Notes: generated from the letters alone by a model not told the origin. A DNA stretch of 64,000 bases from Amycolatopsis sp. NBC_01488 (GCF_036227105.1 NZ_CP109434.1:4468001-4532000), one strand, 5' to 3'. Shown: positions 1-9,210, counted from the stretch's first letter. Made by a program: numbers and translations.

Positions 1-463
1 TGATCGACTTTTCCGTAGCGTGTGCGGTGCGTGGCACTCGGACGTCGCTGGCAAGCGCACGGGGATCGGCGCCGTGCCCGGCCGCGCTGATCTCGATGGC
101 ATCGACGCGCTGCCGCAACCGCGACGGCAACACCTGCCGCACTGTGGCCAGGGCCCGCGCGGCCGCCTCCTCGATGCCCGCGCCCGTCCCGACGGCGATC
201 CGCAGCGCCACGGCCAGCTCCTCGTCGAACAGCAGTGGCGGCAGCTGACTGCCCGCTTCGAGCCGGTAGCCGCCGTCGGGGCCCTTGACCGCCTGCACTG
301 GGTAACCCAGCTCGCGCAGCCGGTCGACGTCGCGGCGCACTGTCCGCTCGCTGACGCCCAGCCGCTCGGCGAGCAGGCCGCCCGGCCAGTCACGGCGGGC
401 CTGCAGCAGGGACAGCAGTGACAGCAGCCGACTGGAGGTCGTCGTCGAGGAGGCGATCGGCAT
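1..463 (-). CDS. YafY/WYL-type DeoR-like transcriptional regulator, 3' end missing
   Basis: Reading leftward from the ATG at 461-463, an HTH_11-type helix-turn-helix lies at about residues 8-60 (LLAERLGVSERTVRRDVDRL, then GGYRLEAG), followed by the linker typical of WYL-domain regulators (LLFDEELAVALRIA). The WYL ligand domain is not reached. In this family the text after DPRALA normally runs into the WYL domain. Here it changes to VPRTAHATE, which lies inside a 33-bp repeat found again at 9178-9210, so the gene may be broken at this point and not merely cut by the window edge. It diverges from the VOC/aldo-keto pair at 577-2159 and could regulate it (inference). Confidence 0.75.
   Translation of the reverse strand, partial: MPIASSTTTSSRLLSLLSLLQARRDWPGGLLAERLGVSERTVRRDVDRLRELGYPVQAVKGPDGGYRLEAGSQLPPLLFDEELAVALRIAVGTGAGIEEAAARALATVRQVLPSRLRQRVDAIEISAAGHGADPRALASDVRVPRTAHATEKSI
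11..43 (-). repeat. 33-bp interspersed repeat B, copy 1
   Basis: On the minus strand this stretch matches 9178-9210 (plus) over 33 positions with two differences (core GCCACGCACCGCACACGCTA). It sits where the WYL regulator stops resembling its family, so it may mark a rearrangement junction. Confidence 0.6.
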
Positions 464-576
464 GTTTTCACCATGCCACAAGTAGCGGACGTTCTCTGAC
501 CGGTATTGGTGACATCGTGGTTCTGGTCGCCGGAAGCCTCCGGCGCCAGAAACCACTCGTGAAGGACCGGAACACC

Positions 577-1044
577 GTGTCGCTCAACGCTGTCGCCCAC
601 CTGAACTTCCACGGCTAGGCCCGCGAAGCCCTGGAGTTCTACCAGTCGGTGTTCGGCGGGCGGCTCACCCTCGCCACCTACGCCGACTTCGGGATGCCCG
701 CCGAGCTGCCCGGCGCCACGAACGTCGTGTTCGGCCAGGTCGTCGCCGACAACGGCTTCCGGGTCATGGCCTACGACGTGGCCGGTGAGCAGACGCCGGC
801 GGCCCCGGGCGCACCCAGCACGCGTCGCGAAAACGGCACCACGATCACCGAGGAGCCGTACTTCCTCTCCGTCCGCGGCGAGAGCATCGACGAGGTCACC
901 CCCGTGTGGGAGGGCCTCGCCAAGGGCGCGACCGTGATCGAGGCGTTCGGCCCCGCCCAGTGGGCGCCCGCCTTCGGGATGCTCGCCGACCGCTTCGGCG
1001 TCACGTGGATCGTCGACGTCGCGGCCGAGTACACCCAGGCCTGA
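577..1044 (+). pseudogene. VOC-family (PhnB-like) protein with an in-frame amber codon
   Basis: GTG at 577 with GAAGGA upstream opens SLNAVAHLNFHG, then TAG at 616-618, and the same frame continues AREALEFYQSVFGG to the stop at 1042-1044. PhnB-like VOC proteins usually have a glutamine codon between the G and the ARE, so a CAG-to-TAG change is the simplest explanation. The rest (about 140 codons, ending WIVDVAAEYTQA) is intact. A shorter protein could restart at the ATG at 649, but it would lack the first strand with a metal-ligand region. The family comprises small dimeric glyoxalase/bleomycin-resistance-fold proteins; the substrate is unknown. Confidence 0.8.
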
Positions 1045-1107
1045 CCAACCCCCGCGAGGAGTGCGGCCGGGACCGGCCGCACTCCTCCACCGCACAGGAG
1101 AATCCCC

Positions 1108-2159
1108 ATGCAGACCCGCCCGCTCGGCCGGACCGGCATCCAGGTCAGCGCCTACGCCCTGGGCACGATGATGTTCGGGCCGTACGGCAACCCCGATCCC
1201 GACGACTGCGTGCGCATCGTCCACCGCGCCCTCGACGGCGGCATCAACGTCATCGACACCGCCGACGTCTACGGCGGCGACGGCGAATCCGAGAAGATCG
1301 TCGGGAAAGCCCTGCGCGGCCGCCGCGACGACGTCGTCCTGGCCACGAAGTTCAACGGCCCGATGGGATCCGGCCCCAACCAGCGCGGCAGTTCCCGCCG
1401 GTGGATCGTTTCCGCCGTCGAAGGGTCGCTGCGCCGCCTGGGTGTCGACCACATCGACCTCTACCAGGCCCACCACCCTGAACCCGGCACTGACGTCGAG
1501 GAAACCCTCGGCGCGCTGACCGACCTGCTGCGCGCGGGCAAGGTACGCGCGATCGGCCACTCCAATCTGCCTGCGTCGGACATCGTCGAAGCCCAGTGGG
1601 TGGCCGAACGGTGCGGGTGGCCCGCTTCCGCTCCGAGCAGCCGCATTACTCGATCCTCAACCGCGGGATCGAACGCGAGATCCTGCCGGTCTGCGAGCGC
1701 TACGGGCTGGGTGTCCTGGTGTGGAGCCCGCTGGCGATGGGCCTGCTCGCCGGTCGCCTCCGTAAGGGCAGCGCGGAAAGGGCGTCGGCCGGTCGCCTGC
1801 GCTGGGCGCGGCAGCACATGACCGACGAACGCAAGCACGACGCCGTCGAAGCACTCGCCCAGCTCGCCGAACAGGCCGGGCTGTCGCTGCCCCACCTCGC
1901 CCTGGCGTTCGTGATCGCCCACCCGGCGGTCACCTCGGCGATCATCGGCCCACGCACGCCCGAGCAGCTCGATGGCCTGCTCGCGGGAGCCGGCACGCTC
2001 CTCGACGACAACCTGCTCGACCGCATCGACGAGACCGTGCCGCCGGGAACCGACGTCGGACCGGTCGACGTTGCCTACGTCCCTCCGGCACTCGCACAGC
2101 CGGAGCTCCGCCGACGCACTACCAAAACCCGGGCAGCGCGCCAACGGACGCCGCAATGA
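1108..2159 (+). pseudogene. Aldo/keto reductase with a single-base frameshift
   Basis: ATG at 1108 follows CAGGAG by 6 nt. Frame one gives the AKR N-terminus (LGRTGIQVSAYALGTMMFG, the catalytic DTADVYG motif, and GVDHIDLYQAHHP) to about codon 170. Near 1615-1621 the frame moves and the other frame carries FRSEQPHYSILNR, VWSPLAMGLLAGRL and AIIGPRTPEQLDGLL to the TGA at 2157-2159. The joined product would be about 350 aa, normal for an NADPH-dependent AKR. One missing base in a G-rich run would explain the shift, so a sequencing error remains possible. It lies 63 bp after the VOC pseudogene, probably in the same operon. Confidence 0.85.
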
Positions 2160-2213
2160 CGACAGCTTCGACATGCATGATGCGCGCTTCGGGGCAACGG
2201 GTTCCGCCAGGCC

Positions 2214-2245
2214 GCCGGTTCCGGCGCCGCGACGCCGGAACCGGC
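2214..2245. terminator. Strong 13-bp hairpin between convergent genes
   Basis: Perfect 13-bp arms (GCCGGTTCCGGCG and its complement) flank a 6-nt loop. The hairpin lies between the end of the aldo/keto reductase (2159) and the end of the minus-strand phosphoesterase (2530), a position that suits a bidirectional terminator, although no U tract follows. Apart from it, 2160-2529 holds no gene I can support. Confidence 0.5.
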
Positions 2246-2529
2246 AGGAGACCGCAGATCCGTTGTGGCAGCTTGAGCGGAACCAGGCGGGCACCCTGGA
2301 CGACAAGACCGCCCGTGAAGAAATCCGGGAAACTGTGCTCCGACCGCGACCACGACATCTCGTGCCACCGACCGCGTGACCGCCAGTCCCATCGCCCTTT
2401 TACCCCACGAGAAGCGTCCCGGCTCAGGGATACTTAATTGGCTATCGCTGAGGGATGCCAGATCACTTTCCTCCCGAGTACCGGCCGCGGGGCCACCCGG
2501 CGCCACCGGGTGAGCAGGCCCGTCCGCGG

Positions 2530-4695
2530 TCAGTGCTCGTGGTGGTATTCGATCAGCGGGTCGCGGCCGCTCGCGTTCTTGTCATAGCCCACCGCCCAGG
2601 CGTGTCCGCCGGTGGCGGAGATTCCGCCGAGCACGGTGTCGCCGGAGCCGTGACCGGGCGTCGGAACCGCTTGCCAGCCGTCGCGGTTCCTGCGGACCAC
2701 GAGGCTTTTCTGCGTCGCGGTCACCGGATCGTAGAAGGTGCCGACCGCCCACACAGTGTCCTCGGCGACGGCCACGCCGGTGAGATTGCTGAACGCGGAA
2801 CCGGTGGCCGCGAGCACCTCCGTGGACCAGATGCCCTCGTGCAGGTGCCCGATCAGCGGCCGGCCCTGTTGCCCGGCGTTGTCCGTCTGCCCGACGGTCC
2901 AGACGTCCTTGCCGTGCACGGCGACGCCGTCGAGAACCGCTCCGGCGGAGCCCGGAGTCGGAACCACGCTCCAGCGGTGTCCGTCCCAATGTTCGACCAG
3001 TGGCTCGTCGCTCGTGGTCCCGTTGCGCTGGCCGACCGCCCAGACGTCGCTGGGGCCGTCGGCGGCGACGCTCGTCAGGTGGTTGCCGGTGGCGCCGGGG
3101 TCCGGCGACGGCTCGGCCGACCAGCGGTGTCCGTCCCAGTGCTCGACAAGCGTGGCGAAGCGGCCGGAGCGGTCCTGCTGCTCGCCGACGGCCCAGACGT
3201 CGTCGGCCGACACCGCGGTGGCCGACAACAGCAGGTCGCGGGTGGTGCCCAGTTCGGGCGTCGGTACGACCTGCCAGGACTTGCCGTCCCAGCTCTCGAT
3301 CAGGCTGTGCGCGTGGTAATCGCGGTCGAGCCGCACGCCGACGGCCCAAGCGTGACCCGGTGCGGCCGCGACTCCGAAGAGGGTGTTGTAGTCGGGACCG
3401 ACGTTCGGCGTCGGGGTCGACGTCCAACGGGTGCCGTCGAAGTGGGCGGCGAGGCTCAGGGTGGCGTCGGGATTGCTGCCGGGGGTGTCGGGCAGGAAGT
3501 TACCCACGGCCCAGACGTCCTGCGGTGAGACCGCGCTGACGGCGCCGAAGGTGTTGTCCGCCGTGCCGAGCTTGGGAGCGTCTTGGACCCGCCAGCCCCC
3601 GCCCGCCGCGGTTCCGGGGATCGTCCTGACCGGCTCGGCCGGGGACGGCGTGGGGGTCGCGAAGGAGGGGACCGGGAGCGGTTCGGTGGCCACGGCGGGC
3701 GCGCCGGTGACGGTCAGCAGCGGGCTCAGCGAGGTGACGGTGCGGGTGTCGCAGGTCAGTTCGAGGCAGCCGAGGCCGAACGTGCGCTGCAGCGTCTGGA
3801 GCAGCGAATAGTGGCTGTAGGCGGTGGGATCCTGCACTTTGCGTGGTCCGTGGCTCGTCACGACGACCGTCGCGGTCTTGCCGCCGCCTCCGGTGTTGTC
3901 GTCGCCTTCGTCGTAGACGACGGCGATCGCGTTGTTGCCTTTCGCCCAGAAGTTCGCGCCGGTGATCGTGCTCACGAGCTGGCCGAGGTACCGGTCGCCG
4001 ACGGCGACCAGGTGCTGGTCCTGCGGGTCGCCGGGGGTGCCCGAGTCGACGCAGTAGGGCGGATCGCCGTGCTGGTCGTGGCACTCGTCGGGGATGACCA
4101 GGCCGAAGGACGGCACGTTGCCGCGGGCCAGGTCGGTGCCGAGTTGTTCGACCGGTACCTGCCGCGACCAGTCCTGGGCGTTGAGCGACGTGGTGAAGTT
4201 CGGGATCGGGTTGTGCTTGGCGACGTACAGCGGATCCTTGTCCGGTGCGCCGTTGCAGTTGGCCGGGTAGCAGATGCCCTGATAGCCGGGGTGCGGCAGG
4301 CCCTGCAGATACGCTTTCCAGCTCGTCCCGGCGTGGTTGAGCTGGCTGATCAGGCTCGGCCGGTCGACGCGGTTGAGGTAGTAGGGGTTGTCGTTGCCGA
4401 CGCCGAAGGTGCTTCCGCCCAGCATGGCGACATAGTTGGGCTCACTGGGGTGTGCGACGGCGTAGTAGTTGGTTGCGAGGCCGTACTGCTGCGCGAGGGC
4501 ATTGAGATTCGGCGCGGCCGGATCGCCGATGACGTCGGCGAATCCGTGGTTCTCCTCGACGACGAGGAACACGTGGTCGTAGCGCGGAACAGCCGTCCCG
4601 CCGGTGGGCTGCGCCGCGGCGCCGGGTGGCGCCAGGCCCACCGAGCCGGCGACCGCCAGCGAAAGCGCGAGCACAACACGGGCATATCGGAACAT
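2530..4695 (-). CDS. Secreted phosphoesterase with C-terminal beta-propeller-like repeats
   Basis: The start is the ATG at 4695, with GAAAGGAG just upstream; an in-frame opening further up lacks a ribosome site. The 721-aa product begins with a signal peptide (ALSLAVAGSVGLAPPGAAAQ). A PF04185-type phosphoesterase domain follows at about residues 35-350: YDHVFLVVEENHGF carries metal-binding Glu/Asn, HPSEPNYVAMLGG is typical of the fold, and AIAVVYDEGDDN holds the late Asp residues. From about 390 to the end, 50-55-residue repeats with the core DVWAVG recur about six times and resemble a propeller. The family includes acid phosphatases and phospholipases C; the substrate cannot be told. It lies 55 bp downstream of the secreted protein at 4751, probably in one transcript. 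Confidence 0.85.
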   Translation of the reverse strand: MFRYARVVLALSLAVAGSVGLAPPGAAAQPTGGTAVPRYDHVFLVVEENHGFADVIGDPAAPNLNALAQQYGLATNYYAVAHPSEPNYVAMLGGSTFGVGNDNPYYLNRVDRPSLISQLNHAGTSWKAYLQGLPHPGYQGICYPANCNGAPDKDPLYVAKHNPIPNFTTSLNAQDWSRQVPVEQLGTDLARGNVPSFGLVIPDECHDQHGDPPYCVDSGTPGDPQDQHLVAVGDRYLGQLVSTITGANFWAKGNNAIAVVYDEGDDNTGGGGKTATVVVTSHGPRKVQDPTAYSHYSLLQTLQRTFGLGCLELTCDTRTVTSLSPLLTVTGAPAVATEPLPVPSFATPTPSPAEPVRTIPGTAAGGGWRVQDAPKLGTADNTFGAVSAVSPQDVWAVGNFLPDTPGSNPDATLSLAAHFDGTRWTSTPTPNVGPDYNTLFGVAAAPGHAWAVGVRLDRDYHAHSLIESWDGKSWQVVPTPELGTTRDLLLSATAVSADDVWAVGEQQDRSGRFATLVEHWDGHRWSAEPSPDPGATGNHLTSVAADGPSDVWAVGQRNGTTSDEPLVEHWDGHRWSVVPTPGSAGAVLDGVAVHGKDVWTVGQTDNAGQQGRPLIGHLHEGIWSTEVLAATGSAFSNLTGVAVAEDTVWAVGTFYDPVTATQKSLVVRRNRDGWQAVPTPGHGSGDTVLGGISATGGHAWAVGYDKNASGRDPLIEYHHEH

Positions 4696-4750
4696 GAGCG
4701 CTCCTTTCTTCGCATCCGGGCTCCGGCACCACGCGGCCGGATCGCTATGA

Positions 4751-5851
4751 TCAGCCGTCGTGCCGGTCGTCGTCCCCGTTGTCCGCAGGCACGAAAAGCA
4801 GCCCCTTGGGAGTCGCGATGCCGCTGCCGAACGGGGTGACTCGGCCGGAGGACAGGTCAACCGTGCTCAGCCCAGCCGCCGACGCGAAAGCCTGTCCCCG
4901 CTTGAAGTTCCCGGTGATCGCGACGATTTGTCCGGTCGCGTTGTCCACCACGTAGAGCGTTCCGCGGGCGGCCGTGGTGAACGTCGTGTCGTCGACCTCG
5001 GAGCCGAGCGGCAGCACGGAAGCGCTCTGTTCGCGCGTACCCGGGTGGCGCACGAAGACCAGCTGCTTGTCAGCCTGTCCTACCAGCATGAGACTGCCGC
5101 CGACACCGGGCACGGTCCGCGGTACCGCGCAGCTGGAGTCGGGGTCGGTGAGGTTGAGCGGTGCCTTGGCGCCGGTGACCAGATCGGTGGCGGTGACGTC
5201 GTCGGTGAAGACGGACGTCAGCTTCGCGGTCTTACCCGAAAACTCCACTCGGTACATCGCGGGTTTGCCCGCTGTGCTGCCGTGGGCATCCGTCGCCGGA
5301 GCGGACGCCGCGAGGTAGACCACGCCGCCGCGGACGGTGACGCTGTCCGTGCCGCCGCCGTGGGGGAGCGGGTCCGGGCTGTAGGCGTAGTGCGTGACTT
5401 CGGCTTCACCGCGTTCCGGCTCGATCGTGGTGATGCTGCTGTTGCCGTCTTCGTTCACGGTCGCGATGACCCGGTGGGCGCGCGGGTCGGCGCCGAGGCC
5501 GTCGATCTTCCCGGTCAGGTCCCAGTGCGCCACCTCCCGGCCCTGCCGGTTGTACTCGACGACGGTGCTGGTGGTCCGGCCGGACGGCGCTGGTTCGCCC
5601 TGGCTGCCGACACCGTTCTGGAAGGCGACGAAAAGGTTCTCACCGAGCCGGGCGATGTCGTCGGGCTTGGTGAGCGTCGTGCTGGATGCGAAGATCGCCG
5701 CGGTGAACCCGGCCGGAACCGTCACGCTGGAGGCACCCGTCGCCGGGGTTGCGGCGGCGGGGACGGCGAAGCCGAGTGAGGCCAGTGTCGCGGCGACGGC
5801 GACCACCGGCCCGGCAGCCGTCCGAATTCGGGCGTTCGTCACCGATGTCAT
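4751..5851 (-). CDS. Secreted beta-propeller-like protein of unknown function
   Basis: ATG at 5851 is preceded by GAAAGGA. The 366-aa product has a signal peptide (AAGPVVAVAATLASLGFAVPAAA) and then repeated strand-rich segments such as FTAAIFASSTTLTKPDDIARL, VIATVNEDGNSS and TLYVVDNATGQIVAITG, as in NHL/SMP-30-like secreted propellers. No catalytic motif is evident. It is the first gene of a two-gene minus-strand unit with the phosphoesterase. The shared secretion and propeller architecture suggest joint work at the cell surface (inference). Confidence 0.75.
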   Translation of the reverse strand: MTSVTNARIRTAAGPVVAVAATLASLGFAVPAAATPATGASSVTVPAGFTAAIFASSTTLTKPDDIARLGENLFVAFQNGVGSQGEPAPSGRTTSTVVEYNRQGREVAHWDLTGKIDGLGADPRAHRVIATVNEDGNSSITTIEPERGEAEVTHYAYSPDPLPHGGGTDSVTVRGGVVYLAASAPATDAHGSTAGKPAMYRVEFSGKTAKLTSVFTDDVTATDLVTGAKAPLNLTDPDSSCAVPRTVPGVGGSLMLVGQADKQLVFVRHPGTREQSASVLPLGSEVDDTTFTTAARGTLYVVDNATGQIVAITGNFKRGQAFASAAGLSTVDLSSGRVTPFGSGIATPKGLLFVPADNGDDDRHDG

Positions 5852-5967
5852 GAAAATCCTTTCGCCGCGCGGAAACCGGCCGGCGGGCCGGACCCCGGCC
5901 ATGCTCATCGCGAACGGTGGCGGGGTGATGACCGACGTCGGGCCGGGAGGTGGCGTGCCCCTGAACA

Positions 5968-5983
5968 TCTACATTCCTGTAGA
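5968..5983. promoter_or_regulatory. Palindromic operator candidate TCTACA-N4-TGTAGA
   Basis: Perfect 6-bp arms with a 4-bp spacer (TCTACATTCCTGTAGA) lie 117 bp upstream of the secreted-protein start at 5851 and in the divergent region toward 6117. The TACA..TGTA core resembles sites bound by BlaI/CopY-type and some GntR/TetR repressors; the actual binder is unknown. Confidence 0.45.
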
Positions 5984-6116
5984 ACTTTCTGATTCGCCGC
6001 TTCGTTCGCGACCGCATGATCCGGTGGGCACCCGGCCAGGCCCACCGGATCGGCCGGGTTGGGATTGCCGAATCGCAGCCGGTGTGCCGCGGTCGAGGCG
6101 CTTGTAGGATCACCGC

Positions 6117-6185
6117 ATGGAGCAGAGCGAACGGCTACTGAGTCGCCACGAAATCCGTTACAAGCCAACACGTTCCGGTCATTGA
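6117..6185 (+). other. 22-codon open frame, possible truncated gene start
   Basis: ATG follows TAGGATC by 6 nt and encodes MEQSERLLSRHEIRYKPTR, then ends. It could be the 5' stump of a divergently transcribed gene whose remainder is lost, or a leader peptide. I recognise no family. From 6186 to 6546 I see no coding region I can support. Confidence 0.25.
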
Positions 6186-6546
6186 CTGGGCATTGGATGG
6201 TTGGCACGGCCGGTCGCGCCCGTAGTCCGAGACTGGAGCGGATATGCTCGACGTTGCCCTGTCGCCGGCCGGCCGTGTCCTGTGTGCACAGTCCTGTACG
6301 GGTCGGGTGCCATGCTGACCGTTGACGGAGTGCGTCGGCCCAATGAGTCCATTGTGGACTTGTCAGCGTACGGCCAAGACTCCGCCGTTCGGTCGCGGCG
6401 GATAGTCCTGTACCGGTCAAGAGCCCTGTCGGCCACCGTCCGGGCTTCTCAGTATTCGCAGGCTGTTTCCGTGACCGGATCTCCCGGAGCGAGGGGACGC
6501 CGCGGAGTCCGGCCTCATCGCTCCATCCAGGAATCGAGGCAGTCGC

Positions 6547-7023
6547 ATGCGTGTCAGACCGTTTCGCCTCTATGCGTACTAGCGCTCAGCGCCGCGGCAC
6601 TTGTCGTTCCGGCCACCGCAGCGTCCGCCGCGACACCCGATCGTCAACGGCGACTTCGAAGCCGGGAACCTCAGTGGGTGGACCGCCACCGGGACGACCG
6701 CGATCGTGAATTCGGGCGCGCACGGCGGCACCTACGCGGCCCGGGTCGCATCCACCTCGCCGAGTGGCTCCTCGTCGATCGCGCAGAATTTCACCGCTCC
6801 GAGCGGCTCGACGCAACTGTCCTTCTGGTACTCGGTGACTTGCCCGGACACCGTCACCTCCGACTGGGCCACCGCCACTCTGCGGGACAACACCACCGGC
6901 ACCACGGCCACGCCGCTGCCCCGGACCTGCACCAAACGGCGCGGGGTGGAAGCAGGTCACCGCCGCGCATTCCTGAACCCCACCTTGACCAGCCGCGACG
7001 ACAACTATCCGGGTGACCCGCCC
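6547..7023 (+). pseudogene. Secreted carbohydrate-binding-module protein, frameshifted and truncated
   Basis: ATG at 6547 has GAGG upstream. The signal peptide (VLALSAAALVVPATAASA) is in one frame and the module (IVNGDFEAGNLSGWTATG, YAARVASTSPSG, LSFWYSVTCPDTVTSDWATA) in another, so at least two indels occurred at about 6570-6660. Near 6935-6990 the sequence VTAGHSYTLTLTS expected of this CBM type is garbled, and it recovers only as SRDDNYPGDP. The module matches the C-terminal jelly-roll domain seen on actinomycete secreted S53 peptidases and hydrolases. The 3' end abuts the 35-bp repeat at 7024. Confidence 0.7.
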
Positions 7024-7058
7024 TTCGTTGTGGTCAGTATCTACGTGCGCGGTACGGC
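7024..7058 (+). repeat. 35-bp interspersed repeat A, copy 1
   Basis: It matches 23854-23888 in the same orientation with two differences (core GTATCTACGTGCG). Both copies can be read as FVVVxIYVRGTA. Copy 1 lies exactly between the 3' end of the CBM pseudogene and the truncated end of the AI-2E transporter pseudogene. Confidence 0.65.
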
Positions 7059-7702
7059 CGGCGACGTCGACGCGGTCGCGCAGGCGTGCCGGCGCGGCCC
7101 GGGGCACGAACCTCCAAATAGCGCTGCTCTGTGCGAGGAAGAAGATCAGGCAGAACACCACGAGCAGGGACTCGGCGAGCAACTCGCCGACGGTCACCGC
7201 GGTGGTGAGCGCGCCCGACGCGCTCGCCGACTTGTTCCGGCCGAGCATCGCGGTCAGGTTGCCGAGCATCTCGTCGAGCTGGCCCGGCCTCAGGCGCAGG
7301 GGCCGGCCCGCAGCCAGGTGTGCAGGTCGGTCAGGCTCGCGGTGACCTGGTCGATCAGCCCAGGCATGCCGACGGTGACGGTGATGACGACGAACGTGAC
7401 CACGCCGCCGGCCAGGGCGAGCCCGACGACCAGCACGATCGCGGTCGCCGGCCCGCGGCAACATTCTTCCTGGCCAACCAGGAAACGGCCGGGGAGAACA
7501 GGCCGGCGAGCAGCAGTGCCACGGCGACCGGGACCAGCACCAAGGCCAGCTTGACGGCCACGAATCCCACCACCGTCGGAGCTGCCGCCACGGCCAGCAA
7601 GCGCCCGGAGACAGCGGCCGCGACCCGGAGTCCGTAGGGAACCGCGGACCGGACCTCTTCGCAGAATTCGCTCTCCCGGCTCACCGGCCGATCGGCAGTC
7701 AT
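7059..7702 (-). pseudogene. AI-2E (PerM-like) family transporter, truncated and frameshifted
   Basis: The start at 7702 is well supported by GGAAAGGCGG. The N-terminus (MTADRPVSRESEFCEEVRSA) and the first membrane segments (LLAVAAAPTVVGFVAVKLAL, AVALLLAGLFSPAVSWL) are in one frame. TAIVLVVGLALAGGVVTFVV and MPGLIDQVTASLTDLHTWL lie in a second frame, and LTTAVTVGELLAESLLVVFC in a third. The C-terminal half, including the ERLG-type motifs of PF01594, is missing, and the gene ends at repeat A. The family exports small molecules or ions across the membrane. Confidence 0.75.
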
Positions 7703-8087
7703 GAGTGTCCGCCTTTCCGTGATGTCGCTGCCCGTCCCGGCGAGGACGTGGCTGGCTCCAGCGTGTCTCGGGTGGCACCACGCCAAGCGGGATTCCCGGC
7801 CCGACGTCACGGCTAACCCGGTTATCGGCTGAGCCTCGATCTGCGTCCCCCGGAGGGGCGCCGCGGCAGAGGAACCCTCGGCTGACTGATAACCGGCGAG
7901 CCGCACGGCCAACGCCGCGGGCCAGGCCGTGACGTTCCATCGTCGCCGGCTCCGACGACCTCGCCAGCCTCTTCCGTATTCCGTGGGCGTAGGGATCACG
8001 TAGTGCTAGCGCCATACACGGCCGACTTTTGAACAGGAGACGGCATGCAGTCCGTAAGTGAAGAACGACAGGGGCCGCGGCAAGTGA
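7703..8087. other. Gap with no supported gene
   Basis: I can assign no protein family in any frame. The only notable point is the ribosome site and promoter side of the AI-2E pseudogene at its left edge. Confidence 0.4.
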
Positions 8088-8237
8088 AAGGTCCTCGACC
8101 GTGAAGATATCGGCGTCGTCGTCGACGAAGGCAAAAGCTTCGGCTCCGGTAATGCTCACGTTTACTGTGTCGGCATCCACTTCCCGGACACTGGGGAAGT
8201 AAAGTTCTACGACAAGAGCAAGGTCACCGCGGTCTGA
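8088..8237 (+). pseudogene. Fragment of a small conserved actinobacterial protein
   Basis: The frame after the TGA at 8085-8087 encodes KVLDREDIGVVVDEGKSFGS followed by HVYCVGIHFPDTGEVKFYDK and a stop at 8235-8237. The composition is protein-like and the frame has no credible start; an ATG with GGAGA upstream exists at 8045 in another frame, so one indel probably destroyed the gene. No family is recognised. The following 8238-8706 shows no supported gene. Confidence 0.4.
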
Positions 8238-8706
8238 CGCCGCGCCCGATCGACCGCTGCCGGACGAACCGGCTGCCGACAATCTGAATACTGTCCGACT
8301 TCGTCGACCGATCCGGTCGGTGGAGCATCTCGTCGAGTCAGACTCCGGCGCGCAGCGCGGCATCAAGGCGACGCTGCTGCGACACGCCGCTCGAACCGGC
8401 GGAGCACCTTGTCCTCCGTATCTGGTCGTTTCTCAGCCAATGAATCGTCACTGTCTGCGTTCGTTGCGCCGACTTCGGCGCAGTAGATCTGACGGCGGTC
8501 ACGGAGCGTGGCAGCTGACAGGAGTGTGTCGTCCGGCGCCACCTCGGCCCAGGGCCAGTAAGGTCACGGGAACAACACTCGGTTGCGTGACCTCACCCGC
8601 GTCCTCGCCGATCGAAGCCCGATCCCGTGGTCGCGGCAGCGTAGTCACGCCGTCGAACCGCTGAACGCCGGCGGCGAATCAGACCGGCCTTCGAAAGGAA
8701 CGACGC

Positions 8707-8852
8707 GTGCAGATACAGATCAGCACGGACAAGAACGTCCACGGCAGCGACGAGCTGATCCAGCGGCTCGAGGCTGAACTCCAGTCGACGCTATCGCGCT
8801 TCAGCAACCACATCACCCGCCTGGAAGTCCACTTGAGTGAAGAAGTCGCAAC
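8707..8852 (+). pseudogene. HPF/RaiA-like ribosome hibernation factor, 5' fragment
   Basis: GTG at 8707 with AAAGGA upstream begins QIQISTDKNVHGSDELIQRL and continues TLSRFSNHITRLEVHLSEEV, the N-terminal half of the HPF/RaiA fold that binds the 30S A/P sites. After about residue 48 the sequence becomes a low-complexity reading (GGGGLSC..) and the second half of the domain is absent. It was probably cut by a rearrangement near 8852. Confidence 0.7.
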
Positions 8853-9177
8853 CGGTGGAGGCGGCCTTTCCTGCCGAATTTGGCTCTATGGGATCAAGGC
8901 GCCGCCTGCGGCGGCGCGCAGGAGTCACCTTCCGTACGGCGGGCTCCGCCCCATGGCGGACCGGCCGCCCGCTCCGCTCCGGCCGGCCGCCGGGGGAGTC
9001 CGCCGAGCGGTCGCGACCCGTACGCGCGCCGCCGCCGGGACCTCTACCCCATGACGCCCGTTCGTCAGCCCGGGGCGTGGCACTCGGACCGTCCACGGAT
9101 CACCGCCCATGCGACGACGGATCACAGTGCAGCCGGTAACCCCTGCGCCCGATCCCCATCGCGCGCCTACCGGCGGC

Positions 9178-9210
9178 GCCCGAGCGCCACGCACCGCACA
9201 CGCTACGGAA
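9178..9210 (+). repeat. 33-bp interspersed repeat B, copy 2
   Basis: It matches the reverse complement of 11-43 with two differences. It lies in non-coding DNA here, so the element is not specific to the WYL regulator gene. Confidence 0.6.

Noticed and set aside
29-9078. 15-bp match GCGTGGCACTCGGAC between 29-43 and 9064-9078
   Set aside because: A match this short is expected by chance in 64 kb of high-GC DNA; only the 33-bp repeat was kept.
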